From NCBI GenBank assembly GCA_963816955.1, contig CAWFME010000003.1, forward strand, positions 62,001 to 126,000: DNA of 64,000 bases, written 5' to 3'. The notes beneath the pieces were generated by a model. That model was not told the DNA's origin and made no database searches. It saw only the letters and a program-made list of their open reading frames with translations. This DNA comes from DATFQI01 sp963816955. Its GTDB lineage: Bacteria; Actinomycetota; Thermoleophilia; Solirubrobacterales; Solirubrobacteraceae. Positions 62,970-64,000 of the stretch are shown in pieces. Each line of letters opens with the position of its first letter. Position 1 is the stretch's first letter. The position numbers and the translations under genes were made by a program.

Positions 62970-64000
62970 ACGCGGGCCGTCCCGAGCGCGCAGCTCCTCC
63001 ACGAGAACTCGCCGGCCCGCGCGAGCCCCCGGCGGCGCAGGTCCGCAGCCAGCTCGGCGTCGCCCAGCACCCGGCGCAGCGCGTCCGCCAGCGCATCCTC
63101 GTCGTGCGGGTCCACGAGCAGCGCCCCGTCGCCGCAGACCTCGGCCAGGCTCCCCCCGTTCGAGCTCACCACGGGCGCCCCGCACGCCATCGCCTCGAGC
63201 GGCGGCAGGCCGAAGCCCTCGAGGAAGGAGGGGTAGAGGAAGCAGGCGGCCGAGCTCAGCAGCGCCACGAGGTCGTCGTCGCTCACGTAGCCCGTGACCA
63301 CGATGTCCTCGCGGACCTGCTCCAGGACGCTGCCGAACTCCGCGTTCATCCAGCCCTCCCCACCCGTGACCACGAGCTGGAACCGGCTGCGGTCGCCGCC
63401 GAGCGCGGCGAACGCACGCAGCGCCGCCGGCAGGTTCTTGCGGATCTCCAGGGTCCCGACGCAGAGGACGTACGGCCGGTCGATGCCGAACCGCTCCGCG
63501 AGGTGGCCGGGCCGGGGCGCCGGGCGGAACCGCGCGTCGACTCCCTCCGGGACGACGTGGACGCGGCCCGGCTCGACGCCGAGCAGCTCGACGATCTCCC
63601 CGCGGCAGTACTCGGAGACGGTCAGGACGGCGGACGCCGCTCGGATGGTGCGCGGTCCGAGCGCGCGGAAGTTCGCGCGGATCACCTTCGAGAAGTACTC
63701 GGGCGCCCGGAGCGTGAGCAGGTCGTGGACGGTGACGACCGTCGGCACCGGCAGGCGCGGCATGGGGGCGTGCAGCGGCCGCGTGAGATGGAGCACGTCG
63801 ACGCCCTCCGCCCTGGCGCGCTCGGGCAGGACCCACGGCTGGTAGAGCCCCTGGATCGCCGCTTGGAGCGCGATCCGCTGGATGCCCTGGCCCGGGACCC
63901 GGCGCGTCGGCGAGAGCACCCGCACGTCCACGTCCTCCAGCCGCTGCAGCTCCGCCAGGAGATCGCGGACGTAGCGAGCCTCTCCGGCGCGGGTGAGCGA
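62936..64000 (-). CDS. Family 4 glycosyltransferase, N-terminus cut by window edge
   Basis: The reading frame is open to the right edge, where LTRAGEARYVRDLLAELQRL continues a GT4 N-terminus, so the gene extends beyond the window and GTG 63931 is not the true start. C-terminal features are VVTVHDLLTLRAPEYFSKVI, VPEGVDARFRPAPRPG, YVLCVGTLEIRKNLPAALRA, DLVALLSSAACFLYPSFLEG and EGFGLPPLEAMACGAPVVSS with the E-x7-E motif. It overlaps the convergent membrane protein gene by 34 bases. Confidence 0.9.
   Translation of the reverse strand, partial: SLTRAGEARYVRDLLAELQRLEDVDVRVLSPTRRVPGQGIQRIALQAAIQGLYQPWVLPERARAEGVDVLHLTRPLHAPMPRLPVPTVVTVHDLLTLRAPEYFSKVIRANFRALGPRTIRAASAVLTVSEYCRGEIVELLGVEPGRVHVVPEGVDARFRPAPRPGHLAERFGIDRPYVLCVGTLEIRKNLPAALRAFAALGGDRSRFQLVVTGGEGWMNAEFGSVLEQVREDIVVTGYVSDDDLVALLSSAACFLYPSFLEGFGLPPLEAMACGAPVVSSNGGSLAEVCGDGALLVDPHDEDALADALRRVLGDAELAADLRRRGLARAGEFSWRSCALGTARVYREVVGSETS

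Overview
The window is very G+C-rich (roughly 70-75% by eye), almost fully coding, and rich in GTG starts and 4-base start/stop overlaps. The gene content fits an actinobacterium: a biotin-dependent acyl-CoA carboxylase made of separate alpha, beta and epsilon-like polypeptides, a mutase large subunit, selA-selB, and many single-copy secreted repeat proteins. The closest fit is probably class Thermoleophilia (Solirubrobacterales); that placement is inferred from gene style, not from a marker gene. I see no rRNA, tRNA, CRISPR array or insertion sequence. No gene-free stretch exceeds 300 bases; the longest are 2133-2331, 58122-58291, 3520-3682 and 50655-50786, and each is described.

Region 1 (1-18.7 kb) is metabolic. 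It holds an M20 peptidase fragment, an acyl-CoA carboxylase alpha chain, sulfate assimilation genes (sulfite reductase, cysD, cysN), an epsilon-like subunit, a secreted metallophosphoesterase, a badly frameshifted FAD oxidoreductase, SRPBCC proteins, the carboxylase beta chain with a small repeat protein in front, two secreted repeat proteins, a mutase large subunit and an RCK-type channel. Carboxylase plus mutase would take propionyl-CoA to succinyl-CoA. Six genes between 4.2 and 16 kb carry single-base indels while their protein motifs stay intact, which points to poor local sequence quality rather than decay.

Region 2 (18.7-30.9 kb) holds selA-selB, a nitrilase-family amidohydrolase, a tiny Cys/Lys-rich protein, UDP-glucuronate decarboxylase, a polyprenyl-phosphate glycosyl-1-phosphate transferase, an M28 peptidase, an MBL-fold hydrolase, a two-component system translationally coupled to a DUF4173-like membrane protein, and a methyltransferase.

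Region 3 (30.9-64 kb) is a large surface-polysaccharide locus. It has three candidate polymerases/ligases, about seven GT4-like glycosyltransferases, a double-domain GT2 protein, a heparinase II/III-like lyase, a fused alcohol dehydrogenase/Gfo-Idh-MocA enzyme, nucleotide-sugar enzymes (WecB-like, WecC-like, epimerases), a WecG/TagA/CpsF transferase, a flippase, a BY-kinase, a secreted glycoside hydrolase and a GT-C-like membrane protein. The most unusual product is a 1018-residue fusion of a WecA/MraY-like initiating transferase with an O-antigen polymerase/ligase domain and TPRs. With the WecB-, WecC- and WecG-like genes it would give the first steps of an enterobacterial-common-antigen-like GlcNAc-ManNAcA lipid. 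Genes at about 49.4-56 kb are visibly poorer in G+C and may have been acquired.

A further signal runs through the window: most operon starts have a TANNNT hexamer ending 4-10 bases before the start codon and no Shine-Dalgarno sequence. This is the signature of leaderless transcription. It fixes several start codons, and in one place the same 10-base palindrome supplies the -10 element for two divergent genes.
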